This document shows positions 1-10,269 of a stretch of 64,000 nt of DNA, piece by piece. Within the stretch, counting starts at the first letter, position 1. Every line of letters starts with the position of its first letter. The notes under the pieces are model-generated. The model was not told the DNA's origin, did no database searches, and saw only the letters and a program-made list of their open reading frames with translations. The position numbers and the translations under genes are program-made. Location: assembly GCF_024699925.1 (NCBI RefSeq), contig NZ_JAJOMX010000001.1:2084001-2148000 (forward strand), written 5' to 3'. Origin of the DNA: Mesorhizobium sp. J428 (GTDB taxonomy: Bacteria; Pseudomonadota; Alphaproteobacteria; Rhizobiales; Rhizobiaceae).

Positions 1-1177
1 CCGGAATGTCGCGCGCGCGACCAAGCGGCAGGACGGCAAAGGCGAGCGTGACGAGAACGCCGAACAAGACGGCCATCGCAAGCGCGTCCGGATAGACGCC
101 GCCTTCCGCCGGAACCGGGATAACGGAGGACAATGCGGCGCTCGCCGCGAAGGGCATGACGAGGGCGATGCCGAGGCCGATCAATATGCCGATCGCCGCG
201 ACGATCATCACCTGGACCAGATAGACCGAGAACACGAACCCGCCGGAGGCGCCGACGCTCTTCAGCGTGGCGATCACGCCGCGCTTGGCGTCGAGATGCG
301 CGCGCACCGCGTTCGCGACGCCGACGCCGCCCACCACGAGCGCGGTCAGGCCGACCAGCGTCAGGAACTGCGAGAACCGCTCGACATTGCTGGAGAGCGA
401 GGGGGCCGCGTTGGCGCGGGAGCGGATGCTCCAGCCGGCCTGCGGAAAGTCGGCCTGCGCGCTGTCCGAAATGAGTTTTATGTCGGCCTCCGTCGCTCCG
501 GCCGGCAGCCTTATCTTGTAACCATGCTCGACCAGGCTGCCCGGCTGGATCAGCCCGGATGCCCTCAAGCCGTCTATCGACACCATCAGGCGAGGCGCGA
601 AGCCGAAGCCTTCGGAGACGAGATCGGGCTCGTCGACGATGCGGGCGCGCAATTCGAAGGTCGCACCGCCGAGCCTGATGCGCGCCCCGTCGGACAGCTT
701 GAGCTGGTCGAACAGGAGGTCGGGCGCCGCGGCGCCCCAGATGCCGTTGCGCTCACCGAACAGATCGTCATGCGAAAGCGCGGGCTGGGTCGCCAGCGAG
801 CCGTAGAGGGGATAGGCGCCGTCGACCGCCTTCACTTCCACGAGCGTCTGGTCGGAACCGTCCTCCAGCCGCGCCATGGAACGCATGCCGGCGCTGACTG
901 CGAGATCGCCCTGCGCCTTCAGGAAGGCGAGCTCCTTTTCGGACGCCTCGCGCTGCATGAGGTTGAACCGCATGTCGCCGCCGAGCAGCGTCTGGCCCTG
1001 GCTCGCGACCGAGGAGGTGATCGCGCGGGCGACGGAATTCACGCCGCCGATGGCGCCGACGCCGAGTGCGATGCAGGTAATGAAGATGAAGAAGCCTTTC
1101 AACCCGCCGCGCATCTCGCGCAGGGCGAATCGGAAGGCCAGGCGCAGCGACTGCGCAGACGCCGAGTTCGCCTTCAT
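1..1177 (-). CDS. ABC transporter permease, YbbP/FtsX-like (3' end outside window)
   Basis: Inner-membrane permease of the MacB/FtsX superfamily that works with the ATPase encoded just upstream. The frame runs from ATG at 1177 off the left edge, giving about 392 residues of a protein that is usually about 800. A hydrophobic segment near residues 20-42 is followed by a long extracytoplasmic domain, then three membrane segments near residues 265-390, the usual FtsX order. The start overlaps the ATPase stop as ATGA (1174-1177), so the two are translationally coupled. In E. coli the equivalent ybbA-ybbP pair lies divergent from tesA, and the same layout is seen here. Substrate unknown; lipoprotein or envelope-related export is the family inference. 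Confidence 0.85.
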   Translation of the reverse strand, partial: MKANSASAQSLRLAFRFALREMRGGLKGFFIFITCIALGVGAIGGVNSVARAITSSVASQGQTLLGGDMRFNLMQREASEKELAFLKAQGDLAVSAGMRSMARLEDGSDQTLVEVKAVDGAYPLYGSLATQPALSHDDLFGERNGIWGAAAPDLLFDQLKLSDGARIRLGGATFELRARIVDEPDLVSEGFGFAPRLMVSIDGLRASGLIQPGSLVEHGYKIRLPAGATEADIKLISDSAQADFPQAGWSIRSRANAAPSLSSNVERFSQFLTLVGLTALVVGGVGVANAVRAHLDAKRGVIATLKSVGASGGFVFSVYLVQVMIVAAIGILIGLGIALVMPFAASAALSSVIPVPAEGGVYPDALAMAVLFGVLVTLAFAVLPLGRARDIP

Positions 1178-1866
1178 GCGCTCACAGCCATCGGCGGCGT
1201 TTCGATCCGCCCCGAGCGGATCGCGATCTGGCGCTGGCAGCGCGCGGCGAGCGCCGGGTCGTGCGTGACGAGCACCAGCGTCATGCCGCGCTCGCGCGCC
1301 TTGGCAAACAGGAGATCGGCGATATGCCGGCCCGTCGCCTGGTCAAGATTGCCGGTCGGCTCGTCGGCAATGAGGATGGAGGGCGTCGGCGCCAGCGCAC
1401 GCGCGATCGCGACGCGCTGCTGTTCTCCGCCTGAAAGCTGGCCGGGATAGTGCCTGATCCGCTCCCCCAGCCCGACCGCTGCGAGCTCCCGCTCGGCGAT
1501 CGCGAACGCATCGGCGACGCCCGCCAGTTCCAGCGGAACGGCGACGTTCTCCAGCGCCGTCATGTTGGGGATGAGGTGGAACGACTGGAACACGATCCCG
1601 ACATTGCGGCCCCTGAAGCGCGCGATCTCGTCCTCGCTGCGGCCGTTGAGCGTCTCGCCGGCGATGCGCACCGTGCCGCCGTCCACGCCTTCGAGGCCGG
1701 CGAGAACCATCAGCAGCGTCGACTTGCCGGACCCCGAAGGCCCGACGATCCCAACCGCCTCGCCGCGTGCGACGGCAAGGCTGATCCCGCGCAGCACGTG
1801 AACGCGGGACGCACCCTGGCCGAGGGTCAGCGAGACGTCCTCGAGTTCGATAACGGCTTCTGTCAC
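1174..1866 (-). CDS. ABC transporter ATP-binding protein, YbbA/LolD-like
   Basis: 230-aa cytoplasmic ATPase that energises the adjacent YbbP-like permease. Walker [10 protein letters not shown] lies at residues 42-50, the signature LSGGEQQR near 143, and Walker B followed by GNLD near 165-175, then the switch histidine in VTHD. The GNLD extension after Walker B is typical of the LolD/MacB/YbbA group. The ATG at 1866 is 58 bp from the divergent lipase start at 1925, so that short gap must hold both promoters. It overlaps the permease start by 4 bp. Assignment to the family is firm; the transported substrate is not known. Confidence 0.93.
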   Translation of the reverse strand: MTEAVIELEDVSLTLGQGASRVHVLRGISLAVARGEAVGIVGPSGSGKSTLLMVLAGLEGVDGGTVRIAGETLNGRSEDEIARFRGRNVGIVFQSFHLIPNMTALENVAVPLELAGVADAFAIAERELAAVGLGERIRHYPGQLSGGEQQRVAIARALAPTPSILIADEPTGNLDQATGRHIADLLFAKARERGMTLVLVTHDPALAARCQRQIAIRSGRIETPPMAVSA

Positions 1867-1924
1867 GGCGGATTGGTCCTATATGGAGGTCTGTCGGGCA
1901 GGTCGTGGCTCATATGGGAAACGG

Positions 1925-2554
1925 ATGATGGCATTCAAACAGGCGAAACGCGCTTTTTGCACTGCACTAATTTGTGTTGTCGCATGGGCAGCGCCGGCGG
2001 CGGCCGAAACATTCGGGATCGTCGGCTTCGGCGACAGCCTGATGGCGGGCTTCAATCTGGGTCCCGACGAGGGTTTCCCGCAGAAACTGGAAGCGGCGCT
2101 GAAGGCGCGCGGGCACGACGTCAGCGTGGCGAATGCCGGCGTTTCGGGCGACACCACGTCCGGCGGCCTGTCGCGGCTCGACTGGTCCGTGCCGGACGGC
2201 ACCGACCTGGTGATCCTCGAGCTTGGCGCGAACGACATGCTGCGCGGCCTGCCGCCGCAGATCACCGAAGACAACCTCGACCGGATGATGGCCTCACTCA
2301 AGGCCCGCGGCATCGGTATCGTCCTGGTCGGAATGCTCGCAGCCCCCAATCTCGGCCCGGACTACGCGACCGCCTTCAACGGAATCTATCCGAAGCTCGC
2401 GGCGAAATACGGCGTGCCGCTCGTTCCGTTCTTCCTCGACGGGGTGGCGGCAAACCCGTCGCTGCAGCTCGAGGACGGTCTTCATCCCAATGCCGCAGGC
2501 GTCGACCGGATGGTCGAAGGCGCGCTGCCGATCATCGAACCATTGATCAGGTGA
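1925..2554 (+). CDS. Arylesterase / lysophospholipase L1-like SGNH hydrolase (TesA family)
   Basis: 209-aa secreted SGNH/GDSL esterase, in family terms thioesterase I/lysophospholipase L1. A Lys/Arg-containing N-terminus and hydrophobic stretch ending AAPAAAE look like a Sec signal peptide. Block I is GFGDSLMAG with the nucleophile serine, block III is GAND, and block V is DGLHP with the Asp/His pair. An upstream in-frame start at 1883 exists, but 1925 is preferred because it follows GGGAAACGG and places the signal peptide at the N-terminus. It is divergent from the ybbA-ybbP pair, the conserved tesA neighbourhood. Physiological substrate not determined. Confidence 0.9.
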   Translation: MMAFKQAKRAFCTALICVVAWAAPAAAETFGIVGFGDSLMAGFNLGPDEGFPQKLEAALKARGHDVSVANAGVSGDTTSGGLSRLDWSVPDGTDLVILELGANDMLRGLPPQITEDNLDRMMASLKARGIGIVLVGMLAAPNLGPDYATAFNGIYPKLAAKYGVPLVPFFLDGVAANPSLQLEDGLHPNAAGVDRMVEGALPIIEPLIR

Positions 2555-2651
2555 CGTTCCGCGAGGCCGCGGTAGGTCGGAAATAATCGCTTGCCCGGTC
2601 GGCCATTCGATGATTCGCTGCAATGCGAGATCGAATCGAGGAGGTGCCATC

Positions 2652-3236
2652 ATGCCCCGTCTGTTCACCGCCCTCGAGATCCCGCGCGACGCCGCGCTCT
2701 CCCTCTCCCTCCTGCGCGGAGGGCTTCCCGGCGCCCGCTGGATCGACGTCGAGAACTATCATCTCACGCTGCGCTTCATCGGCGATGTCGAAGGCCATGT
2801 GGCCGACGAGGTCGCCAACGCGCTGGACCGGGTGCGGCGCCCGTCGTTCGACCTCACCTTGTCCGGCGTCGGCGCCTTCGGGTCCAAGAAGCCGCACTCG
2901 ATCTATGCCGGCGTGATACCCTCTCCCGAGCTCAACGCGCTGCAGGGCGAGATCGACCGCATCTGCACCCGTGTCGGCGCGCCGTCGGACCAGCGCAAGT
3001 TCGTGCCTCATGTGACGCTTGCCCGCCTGCGCAACGGCAATGACGGCGAAGTGGCCCGCTATCTGTCGGCGCGGGGGAATTTCGCCGCGATGCCATTCCG
3101 GGTGTCGCGATTCGTACTGATGTCGTCACGCGATTCGGTCGGCGGCGGCCCCTACATCGTCGAAGAGGCCTGGCCGCTCGGCATGGTGGACACGCGGTCG
3201 GCCGGCCGGCCCGACGCCTTGCGGATGATGCGATAG
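2652..3236 (+). CDS. thpR: RNA 2',3'-cyclic phosphodiesterase (2H phosphoesterase)
   Basis: 194-aa cytoplasmic 2H-superfamily enzyme (ThpR/LigT family) that opens 2',3'-cyclic phosphates at RNA ends. The two catalytic HxTL motifs are visible: HLTLRFIG near residue 37 and HVTLARL near residue 125. The opening MPRLFTALEIP matches the usual start of the family. ATG 2652 is chosen over an earlier in-frame ATG at 2610 because GAGGAGGTG lies directly upstream of it. The gene stands alone, about 70 bp before the pterin dehydratase gene. Family firm; in vivo RNA substrate unknown. Confidence 0.92.
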   Translation: MPRLFTALEIPRDAALSLSLLRGGLPGARWIDVENYHLTLRFIGDVEGHVADEVANALDRVRRPSFDLTLSGVGAFGSKKPHSIYAGVIPSPELNALQGEIDRICTRVGAPSDQRKFVPHVTLARLRNGNDGEVARYLSARGNFAAMPFRVSRFVLMSSRDSVGGGPYIVEEAWPLGMVDTRSAGRPDALRMMR

Positions 3237-3305
3237 CGGCTGGACTGTCCCCGCGCTGCCGGCGCACTATCTCTGCCTGAAGCGGATCGTCTGAAGGAGG
3301 ATCGG

Positions 3306-3605
3306 ATGGCGAGGGATCTTCTGGCAACGGACGAGCTGGTCAAGGCAGTCGCAGATCTGCCCGGCTGGTCGGTCGCGAGCGACGGCCTGTCGATCGAACG
3401 CACCTTCGAGTTCCGCAACTTCAGCGAAGCCTTCGCCTTCATGACCCGCACTGCGCTGGCGGCGGAAAAGATGAACCACCATCCCGACTGGTCGAACGTC
3501 TACAAGACCGTGAAAGTGACGCTCTCCACGCATGACAGGGGCGGCGTGACCGAACTCGACATCGAGCTTGCCAAGCGCATGAACCGCTATGCTGGCGTGG
3601 ATTGA
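3306..3605 (+). CDS. 4a-hydroxytetrahydrobiopterin dehydratase (pterin-4-alpha-carbinolamine dehydratase)
   Basis: 99-aa protein of the PCD/DCoH family, which dehydrates 4a-hydroxytetrahydropterin so that the cofactor used by aromatic amino acid hydroxylases can be recycled. The signature [20 protein letters not shown] is present at about residues 58-77 with the catalytic histidines, followed by the usual [15 protein letters not shown] end. A GAAGGAGG Shine-Dalgarno precedes ATG 3306. Length matches the family. No phenylalanine hydroxylase gene is in the window, so the partner enzyme is not known. Confidence 0.95.
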   Translation: MARDLLATDELVKAVADLPGWSVASDGLSIERTFEFRNFSEAFAFMTRTALAAEKMNHHPDWSNVYKTVKVTLSTHDRGGVTELDIELAKRMNRYAGVD

Positions 3606-3651
3606 AATCGCCCATGCGCTACCCACATTTTCCGGCAAGGAGAATGCCGGG

Positions 3652-4023
3652 ATGAAGCGGATCGACATCGACGAGATACTGGAGCCTGGCGACGCGGAAG
3701 AGACCGGCCGCCGCGAGAAGCGTGTCCGGCTCGAGTTCTGGCGCACCGCCAAGCGCGCCGCGCGCCATGTTCCCTTCATGGACGAACTGGTCGCAGCCTA
3801 TTACTGCGCGCTCGATCCGAAGACGCCTTTCCGCGTCCGCGGCACTCTGCTGGCCGCGCTTGCCTACTTCGTCCTGCCGCTCGACTTCATCCCCGACTTC
3901 CTCGTCGGCTTCGGTTTCACCGACGACGTGGCCGTGCTGACAGCGGCGATCACTGCCATCCGCACCCATATCAAGCCGGCTCACCGGCTCGCCGCGAAGA
4001 AGTCGCTCGCCGAGGTCGACTAG
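3652..4023 (+). CDS. YkvA-family DUF1232 small membrane protein
   Basis: 123-aa protein with a DUF1232 domain. The hallmark LPLDFIPDF followed by GFTDDVAVL lies at about residues 75-98 and overlaps the main hydrophobic stretch. The N-terminus is charged. ATG 3652 follows AAGGAGAATGCCGGG and is preferred over an upstream in-frame start at 3589, which would overlap the preceding dehydratase gene. The role of the family is not established; membrane association is inferred from the hydrophobic core. It follows the pterin dehydratase by 46 bp and may be co-transcribed. Confidence 0.85.
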   Translation: MKRIDIDEILEPGDAEETGRREKRVRLEFWRTAKRAARHVPFMDELVAAYYCALDPKTPFRVRGTLLAALAYFVLPLDFIPDFLVGFGFTDDVAVLTAAITAIRTHIKPAHRLAAKKSLAEVD

Positions 4024-4260
4024 GCCAAGGTCAAACTCTTGCCGCTTTCCTACCCCTCTTTCGAGGCCGGCAAGGGCGCGGGGCCTGCTGTCGCGATGAA
4101 TTTGCGCCAATGAGGCGCTCCGCACCGGGTTGGGTCCGGAAACGGTCGGGTGGTAACCCTTTCGTAACCTGGATTTAATCAAATTGTATCAGATGCGTCG
4201 GCGATGGCACGTTTCCGGGGACGCGTTTCCGGCGCTCGGCACGAACTGCGGCAGGACAAT

Positions 4261-4767
4261 ATGCACAAGACACTCCCCCTCCTGATTGCCGGCGCGATGC
4301 TCGCGGCGGGCGGTATTGCGCAGGCGCAGAACATCGCCAAGATCGGCCAGAAGGGCGATTGGGCGCTCTATTCCTACAACGACGAGAAGGGCAAGGTCTG
4401 CTACACGCTGACCATCCCGACAGACAAGCAGCCGCCTTCGCTCGACCACGGCAAGTCGATGTATTTCGTGGTTTCGCAGAAGCCCGGCCAGAACGTCAGC
4501 TTCGAACCGCAGTTCAACGCCTCCTACAATTTCCAGGAGAACTCGAAGGTCGAGGTGACGGTGGGCGACAAGAAGTTCGCCATGTTCACCAAGGGCAATC
4601 GCGCCTGGATGGAGAACGCTGCCGAGGAGCCGGCGCTGATCTCCGCGATGCGCGCAGGCGCCGACATGAAGGTCGCCGCCAAGTCGGGTCGCGGCAATCC
4701 GACCAGCTACGTCTTCTCGCTGAAGGGTATATCCGCCGCCCTGACCGACATCTCGAACTGCAAGTAA
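4261..4767 (+). CDS. Invasion-associated locus B (IalB)-like secreted protein
   Basis: 168-aa exported protein. Residues 1-22 (MHKTLPLL ... GIAQAQ) form a typical signal peptide. The mature part begins [18 protein letters not shown] and has two cysteines (one near residue 49 and one at the penultimate position), consistent with a disulfide-bonded periplasmic fold. The layout resembles the IalB family known from Bartonella and common in rhizobia, where a cell-surface or periplasmic role is suspected. ATG 4261 is chosen because it opens the signal peptide and follows a GGCAGGA sequence. It stands alone and is followed by a strong hairpin terminator. Confidence 0.75.
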   Translation: MHKTLPLLIAGAMLAAGGIAQAQNIAKIGQKGDWALYSYNDEKGKVCYTLTIPTDKQPPSLDHGKSMYFVVSQKPGQNVSFEPQFNASYNFQENSKVEVTVGDKKFAMFTKGNRAWMENAAEEPALISAMRAGADMKVAAKSGRGNPTSYVFSLKGISAALTDISNCK

Positions 4768-4790
4768 TCCTGCCTTTTCGCGCATTGCGG

Positions 4791-4822
4791 GCCGCCATCG
4801 TGACGGATGGCGGCTCTTGTGT
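4791..4822 (+). terminator. Rho-independent-type terminator after ialB-like gene
   Basis: A perfect 9-bp stem GCCGCCATC (4791-4799) / GATGGCGGC (4806-4814) with a 6-nt loop is followed by TCTTGTGTT. It lies 24 bp after the stop codon and before rlmN. The tail is only moderately T-rich. Confidence 0.65.
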
Positions 4823-4879
4823 TATCTGGCGCCGGACGATGCGGATGACTATCTCCGCGAAAACGGCTTTTCGACACCA

Positions 4880-6121
4880 ATGGCAGTCACGGTTTTAAAC
4901 GATACGCGGGCGGATGGCGCCCGCGCCACACCCGGCATTTCCGCGCAGACCTCGCGCGAGAAGCCGTCGCTTATCGGCATGTCCCGCGAGGAGATGGCGC
5001 AGGCGCTCGTCGGCGCCGGCGTGCCTGAGCGCCAGGCGAAGATGCGCGTGAGCCAGCTCTGGCACTGGCTCTACGTGCGCGGCGTCTCCGACTTCGGCCA
5101 GATGTTCAACATCTCGAAGGAGCTGCGCGCGACGCTTGCCAAGCACTTCACCATCGCCCGGCCCGAAATCGTCGAGGAACAGATTTCGCAGGACGGGACA
5201 CGCAAGTGGCTCTTCCGCTTTCCCGCACGCGGCGCCGGCCGGCCGGTCGAGATCGAGACGGTCTACATCCCCGAGGAAGGTCGCGGCACGCTCTGCATCT
5301 CGTCCCAGGTCGGCTGCACGCTGACCTGTTCCTTCTGCCACACCGGCACGCAGAAGCTGGTGCGCAATCTGACCTCGGAAGAGATTCTCGCCCAGCTCCT
5401 GGTGGCGCGCGACCGTCTCGGCGACTTCCCCGACCGCGACACGCCCGCCGGCGCAATCGTGCCGTCCGAGGGCCGCAAGGTGTCCAACATCGTGATGATG
5501 GGCATGGGCGAGCCGCTCTACAATTTCGACAACGTCAAGAAGGCGCTGCTGATCGCCTCCGACGGCGACGGGCTGGCGCTCTCCAAGCGCCGCATTACCC
5601 TGTCGACCTCGGGCGTCGTGCCGGAGATCGTGCGTACCGGCGCCGAGCTCGGCGTGATGCTCGCCATCTCGCTGCATGCGCCCAACGACGACCTGCGCGA
5701 CCTGCTGGTGCCGATCAACAAGAAGTATCCGCTCGACCAACTGATGGCCGCCTGCCGCGCCTATCCCGGGCTGTCCAACGCCAAACGAATCACCTTCGAA
5801 TATGTGATGCTGCGCGACGTCAACGATTCCATCGACGACGCCAAGGCGCTCATCAAGCTGCTCAAGGGTATCCCCGCCAAGATCAACCTGATCCCGTTCA
5901 ACCCCTGGCCCGGCACCAACTACCAGTGCTCGGAGTGGGAGACGATCGAGAAGTTCGCCGACTACATCAATGAGGCCGGCTACGCCTCGCCGATCCGCAC
6001 CCCGCGCGGCCGCGACATTCTCGCCGCCTGCGGCCAGCTCAAGTCCGAATCCGAACGCATGCGCCGCGTCGACCGCCTGGCGCTGGAAGCGATGATGATC
6101 GCGGGGCACGGCGAGGAGTGA
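4880..6121 (+). CDS. rlmN: 23S rRNA (adenine-C2)-methyltransferase RlmN (radical SAM)
   Basis: 413-aa radical SAM enzyme that methylates C2 of A2503 in 23S rRNA and of A37 in some tRNAs. The CxxxCxxC iron-sulfur motif is CTLTCSFC near residue 147, [12 protein letters not shown] follows at about 212, and the conserved methyl-carrying cysteine lies in the C-terminal AACGQL. Start 4880 (MAVTVLND) is preferred over 4817, which lies against the terminator. The stop codon is overlapped by a GTGA start of the next small membrane gene. Length and motifs fit the family fully. Confidence 0.96.
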   Translation: MAVTVLNDTRADGARATPGISAQTSREKPSLIGMSREEMAQALVGAGVPERQAKMRVSQLWHWLYVRGVSDFGQMFNISKELRATLAKHFTIARPEIVEEQISQDGTRKWLFRFPARGAGRPVEIETVYIPEEGRGTLCISSQVGCTLTCSFCHTGTQKLVRNLTSEEILAQLLVARDRLGDFPDRDTPAGAIVPSEGRKVSNIVMMGMGEPLYNFDNVKKALLIASDGDGLALSKRRITLSTSGVVPEIVRTGAELGVMLAISLHAPNDDLRDLLVPINKKYPLDQLMAACRAYPGLSNAKRITFEYVMLRDVNDSIDDAKALIKLLKGIPAKINLIPFNPWPGTNYQCSEWETIEKFADYINEAGYASPIRTPRGRDILAACGQLKSESERMRRVDRLALEAMMIAGHGEE

Positions 6122-6591
6122 GGATCGGCGCGATCGTCCGCGCCGGGGCGGTCGTCCTCGTCCGTGACGCGATCCCATATGCCGTCGCGTCCATGGTCGC
6201 CGCGGTCACTATCGTGGTCCTCGTTCTGATGACCGACGCATTCGAGGGTCGCACCCATTCCGCCAGTGACCTCGCGCTGATGCTGGTTGTCGGCACGATG
6301 GCGACATTCATCTATGCCATGCCGCTGGCGATCATATTCGTCACGATCGGCGAGTGGCGCCGCTACGGGCCTCTCTACTATGTCCTCGCCGCGCCGGCCT
6401 GCGCATTGGCGTCTTTCATGGTCCTGTATCTGTTCGCCCCGGAGACGGCATTCCCATGGTGGCAGTTTGGACTGGTGACCGCGGGGGGCTTCGCCGGCGG
6501 GCTCGGCTTCATCGCGACGCGCGCGTTGCTTGTCCGTTTCCTAGGCGACCTGACATTCCGCGCTCCGGCAGAGGAAAGCCCTCCACAATGA
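6118..6591 (+). CDS. Hypothetical four-TM membrane protein
   Basis: 157-aa hydrophobic protein with four predicted membrane segments (about residues 20-40, 52-75, 88-108, 115-138). It starts at GTG 6118, overlapping the rlmN stop as GTGA, and ends in an ATGA overlap with the next gene. It shares a pattern with that next protein: a segment ending IGE followed about ten residues later by LYY and another hydrophobic segment. The two therefore look like a diverged tandem pair. No known family recognised and no function can be assigned. Confidence 0.65.
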   Translation: MRIGAIVRAGAVVLVRDAIPYAVASMVAAVTIVVLVLMTDAFEGRTHSASDLALMLVVGTMATFIYAMPLAIIFVTIGEWRRYGPLYYVLAAPACALASFMVLYLFAPETAFPWWQFGLVTAGGFAGGLGFIATRALLVRFLGDLTFRAPAEESPPQ

Positions 6592-7088
6592 CCGTCTTCC
6601 TGCGCATCCTCGGCCAGTTGATCCTGATCCTCGTCGGCTATGCCGTCGCCTCCGTCGTCGCGAGCGCCTTTCTGCACCTCATCTTTCTAACGTCCGCTGG
6701 CTTCGAGGCCGAAGAGGCACCGGTGCTCGTCATGGGCTCGGTCGTCTTCTCGATCCCGTTCGTCGCGCTGTTCACAGCCTACTTTGCGTTCCTGCCCGCC
6801 GTCGTCGCGATCGGCATCGGAGAAATCCTCGGCGCACGCGACTGGCTTTATTATTCAATTGCTGGCGGCGTCGTGGGTGCCTGCGTGATCGCCTTGTTCT
6901 GGTTCTACCTGCCACCGTCGCTCGATCTCGAGCCGGGGGCGATCGCGACCCGCGACCCGCTGGTCGAGAATCCCTACGTGCTGTCCACCGTCATCGGTGC
7001 CGGCATCCTCGGCGGCATCGCCTATTGGGCCGTCGCCGGGCGCCTGGCTGGGGGCTGGAGGTCCCGCGCTACTTTGCCTGCGCGGTGA
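6588..7088 (+). CDS. Hypothetical four-TM membrane protein, paralogue of the preceding gene
   Basis: 166-aa integral membrane protein with four predicted helices. ATG 6588 overlaps the upstream stop as ATGA, so translation is coupled. The middle of the protein (IGIGEILGARDWLYY) resembles the equivalent part of the preceding protein ([14 protein letters not shown]). The final 20 bp overlap the convergent LysE gene. The C-terminus is basic and probably cytoplasmic. Function unknown. Confidence 0.65.
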   Translation: MTVFLRILGQLILILVGYAVASVVASAFLHLIFLTSAGFEAEEAPVLVMGSVVFSIPFVALFTAYFAFLPAVVAIGIGEILGARDWLYYSIAGGVVGACVIALFWFYLPPSLDLEPGAIATRDPLVENPYVLSTVIGAGILGGIAYWAVAGRLAGGWRSRATLPAR

Positions 7089-7716
7089 GGATCTTGAGCG
7101 CGAAGGCCGAGAACACGCCGGCAAACAGATAGTCGATCGCCCGCGTGATGCGCGGGCTGCCGCGCAGAAGCGACGACACTTTGTCGGCGGCGAAAACGAG
7201 CCCGACGCTGATCGGAATCGAGATCAGCACGAAGAGACCGCCCAGCACGAAGAGCTTGGCCGCCGCGTGCGGGTCGGCGGCCGAAACGAATTGCGGCAGG
7301 AAGGTCATGAAGAACAGGATGACCTTGGGATTGAGCAGGTTGACGCCGATCCCGGTCGCCCAGTTCTGCAGCAGCGAATGGCGCCGCCCGCCCTTGCGCT
7401 CCGGCGAGAAGGTCGAGCCGTGCCGGATCGCCTGCCAGGCGAGCCAGACGAGGTAGCCCGCGCCAAAGATCTTCAGCGCCAGGAACGCCTCGGGCGAGGC
7501 GAGGATCAGCGCCGACAGGCCGAGTGCGACCAGGGTGGTGTGGATCACGCAGCCGGTCATGGCGCCGAACGCACAGGCGAGCCCCGCCGCGCGTCCTTCG
7601 GAGAGCGCACGGCCGACGAACAGCGTCATGTCCGGCCCCGGGGTGATCGCGATGATGACGGTCGCGACCGCGAACTGCGCAAGGATGGCGAGATCTGGGA
7701 CGTATCCGGAAAACAT
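7069..7716 (-). CDS. LysE/RhtB-family amino acid exporter
   Basis: 215-aa inner-membrane exporter of the LysE/RhtB family. The N-terminal segment with the family hallmark ITPGPDM lies at about residues 24-30, followed by GAMTGC and a large polar loop before the C-terminal helices, giving the usual six hydrophobic segments. Family members export amino acids such as lysine, threonine or homoserine lactone; the substrate here is unknown. The gene is convergent with the preceding membrane gene, overlapping it by 20 bp. Start ATG 7716 gives normal family length. Confidence 0.9.
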   Translation of the reverse strand: MFSGYVPDLAILAQFAVATVIIAITPGPDMTLFVGRALSEGRAAGLACAFGAMTGCVIHTTLVALGLSALILASPEAFLALKIFGAGYLVWLAWQAIRHGSTFSPERKGGRRHSLLQNWATGIGVNLLNPKVILFFMTFLPQFVSAADPHAAAKLFVLGGLFVLISIPISVGLVFAADKVSSLLRGSPRITRAIDYLFAGVFSAFALKILTAQAK

Positions 7717-7814
7717 GTGCGCGCGGGTCCGATGAAGCCTCCCCCACGCTCTACATCAAGAAGGACGTCGCCGGAACAGCCAGCTCGCGGCCGCAGCAGC
7801 GCCAGCGCCGGCGC

Positions 7815-8759
7815 TTACTGTTGATTTTCCGGCTGCGGCGCCCCCGGAGCGGTCGCGACTGCGTCGCCATCCGACACGCCATAGGCCGTCCCGTCCCAGG
7901 CCCACAGCACCTCATCGCCGCCGCCCTTCTTCGGAAGCGCGATCAGGTTCGGCCATCCGTCGACCAGGGTGCGGTTGTCGAGGTAGAGGTCGGCGCCCTC
8001 GGCATCGTAGACCTGTGTCCACGCGGCGGCATTGGAAAGACGCGAATAGGCGGCGACGTTGCAGCCCGACGCGCCATAGTACCAGGACGAGCCGCACAGT
8101 TCGACGAAGAGCAGGCTGCGGCCGTCCGGCAGCACCGATTTGGCCGCGGAGACGACCGGCTCGGCCGTGGTCGCCTGACGGAACAGCTCGATCTCGTCCT
8201 TGCGAAGCTCCTTCGCCTCCAGGAGGTAGGAGCTGTACGGGGTAAGCCCGATGCGCTCATAGCCCGACATGTCGCGCTTCGAGCAGAGCGGCTCGGCGGT
8301 CTCGATCGCGACCTTGGACCCGCGCAGCGGGAAAATGGCTTCGAGCGCGGGTTCCGCGCCGTCGATCGTGATCTTTGCCCGCGTCCCGGTCTTCATCGGC
8401 GAGATCGCAAGGCCTGCCACCGGGACCGAGATCGTCGCATTCTCGAGTGTCGCGCGCGTTTCGAAGCTCTGCGCGCCGACGAAGAGCTTCGCCGCAGCTT
8501 CACCCGACGGCGCAGTTGCTTCCGGGGAAAGGGTGAGCCGCAGCGACCATCTCTGTTCGGCGCAGGCGAGCGAGGCGGCCGCAATGCCCTTGGCCTGCAA
8601 GGGATCGGGAAGCGTGATCGTCGCCTCTCCTTCGACCGGAACCCAGCGGTCGGCCGCAAGCGCGGACGGCGACCATCCGCAGGCAACCGCGAGCATCGCC
8701 CCGCCGAACCATCTGCCCAATGAGGAACCTGCACGGCCCGCGACGGCGTGTCTTTGCAT
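7815..8759 (-). CDS. Hypothetical secreted protein
   Basis: 314-aa protein with an N-terminal signal peptide (hydrophobic stretch ending SALAAD, about residues 20-36). The mature part contains several cysteines (SLACAEQRW, PLCSKRD, ELCGSSWYYGASGC), suggesting disulfides in the periplasm. It may belong to the broad DUF1176-like group of secreted proteins in alphaproteobacteria, but I cannot confirm this. Start 8759 follows GGAGGAGTGCAG and is preferred over an ATG 48 bp upstream. It is divergent from argG; the 212-bp gap carries both promoters and a GC-rich hairpin-forming stretch. Confidence 0.7.
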   Translation of the reverse strand: MQRHAVAGRAGSSLGRWFGGAMLAVACGWSPSALAADRWVPVEGEATITLPDPLQAKGIAAASLACAEQRWSLRLTLSPEATAPSGEAAAKLFVGAQSFETRATLENATISVPVAGLAISPMKTGTRAKITIDGAEPALEAIFPLRGSKVAIETAEPLCSKRDMSGYERIGLTPYSSYLLEAKELRKDEIELFRQATTAEPVVSAAKSVLPDGRSLLFVELCGSSWYYGASGCNVAAYSRLSNAAAWTQVYDAEGADLYLDNRTLVDGWPNLIALPKKGGGDEVLWAWDGTAYGVSDGDAVATAPGAPQPENQQ

Positions 8760-8971
8760 CGAACTGCACTCCTCCAGAGGACTGGCTGCAATCGCGGATT
8801 GCATCACGAATCAACGACGAGTGTATTCCAGGGCGCAGAGCCGGCAAAAGCAAATCACGCCCACGCGAGCACTGTCGCCGGCGGCGGCCTTGCCGGCCGG
8901 CCCTTTCCTGCTAAAAGAACGCGCGAAACGCGGGCTTTTCCCGTTGCGCAGCAGATCTGACAGGACCGGCA

Positions 8972-10199
<1,228 letters not shown>

Positions 10200-10220
10200 A
10201 CAATCAGCCTATCGCGACGA

Positions 10221-10251
10221 AAAAGGCCGGCCAAGCGGCCGGCCTTTTCTT
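10221..10251 (+). terminator. Rho-independent terminator after argG
   Basis: A perfect 12-bp stem AAAAGGCCGGCC (10221-10232) / GGCCGGCCTTTT (10237-10248) with the 4-nt loop AAGC runs into a T-rich tail. The symmetric A and T tracts mean it could stop transcription on both strands, serving the convergent MltB-like gene as well. Confidence 0.9.
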
Positions 10252-10269
10252 TGATTGCAGACAGATCGA

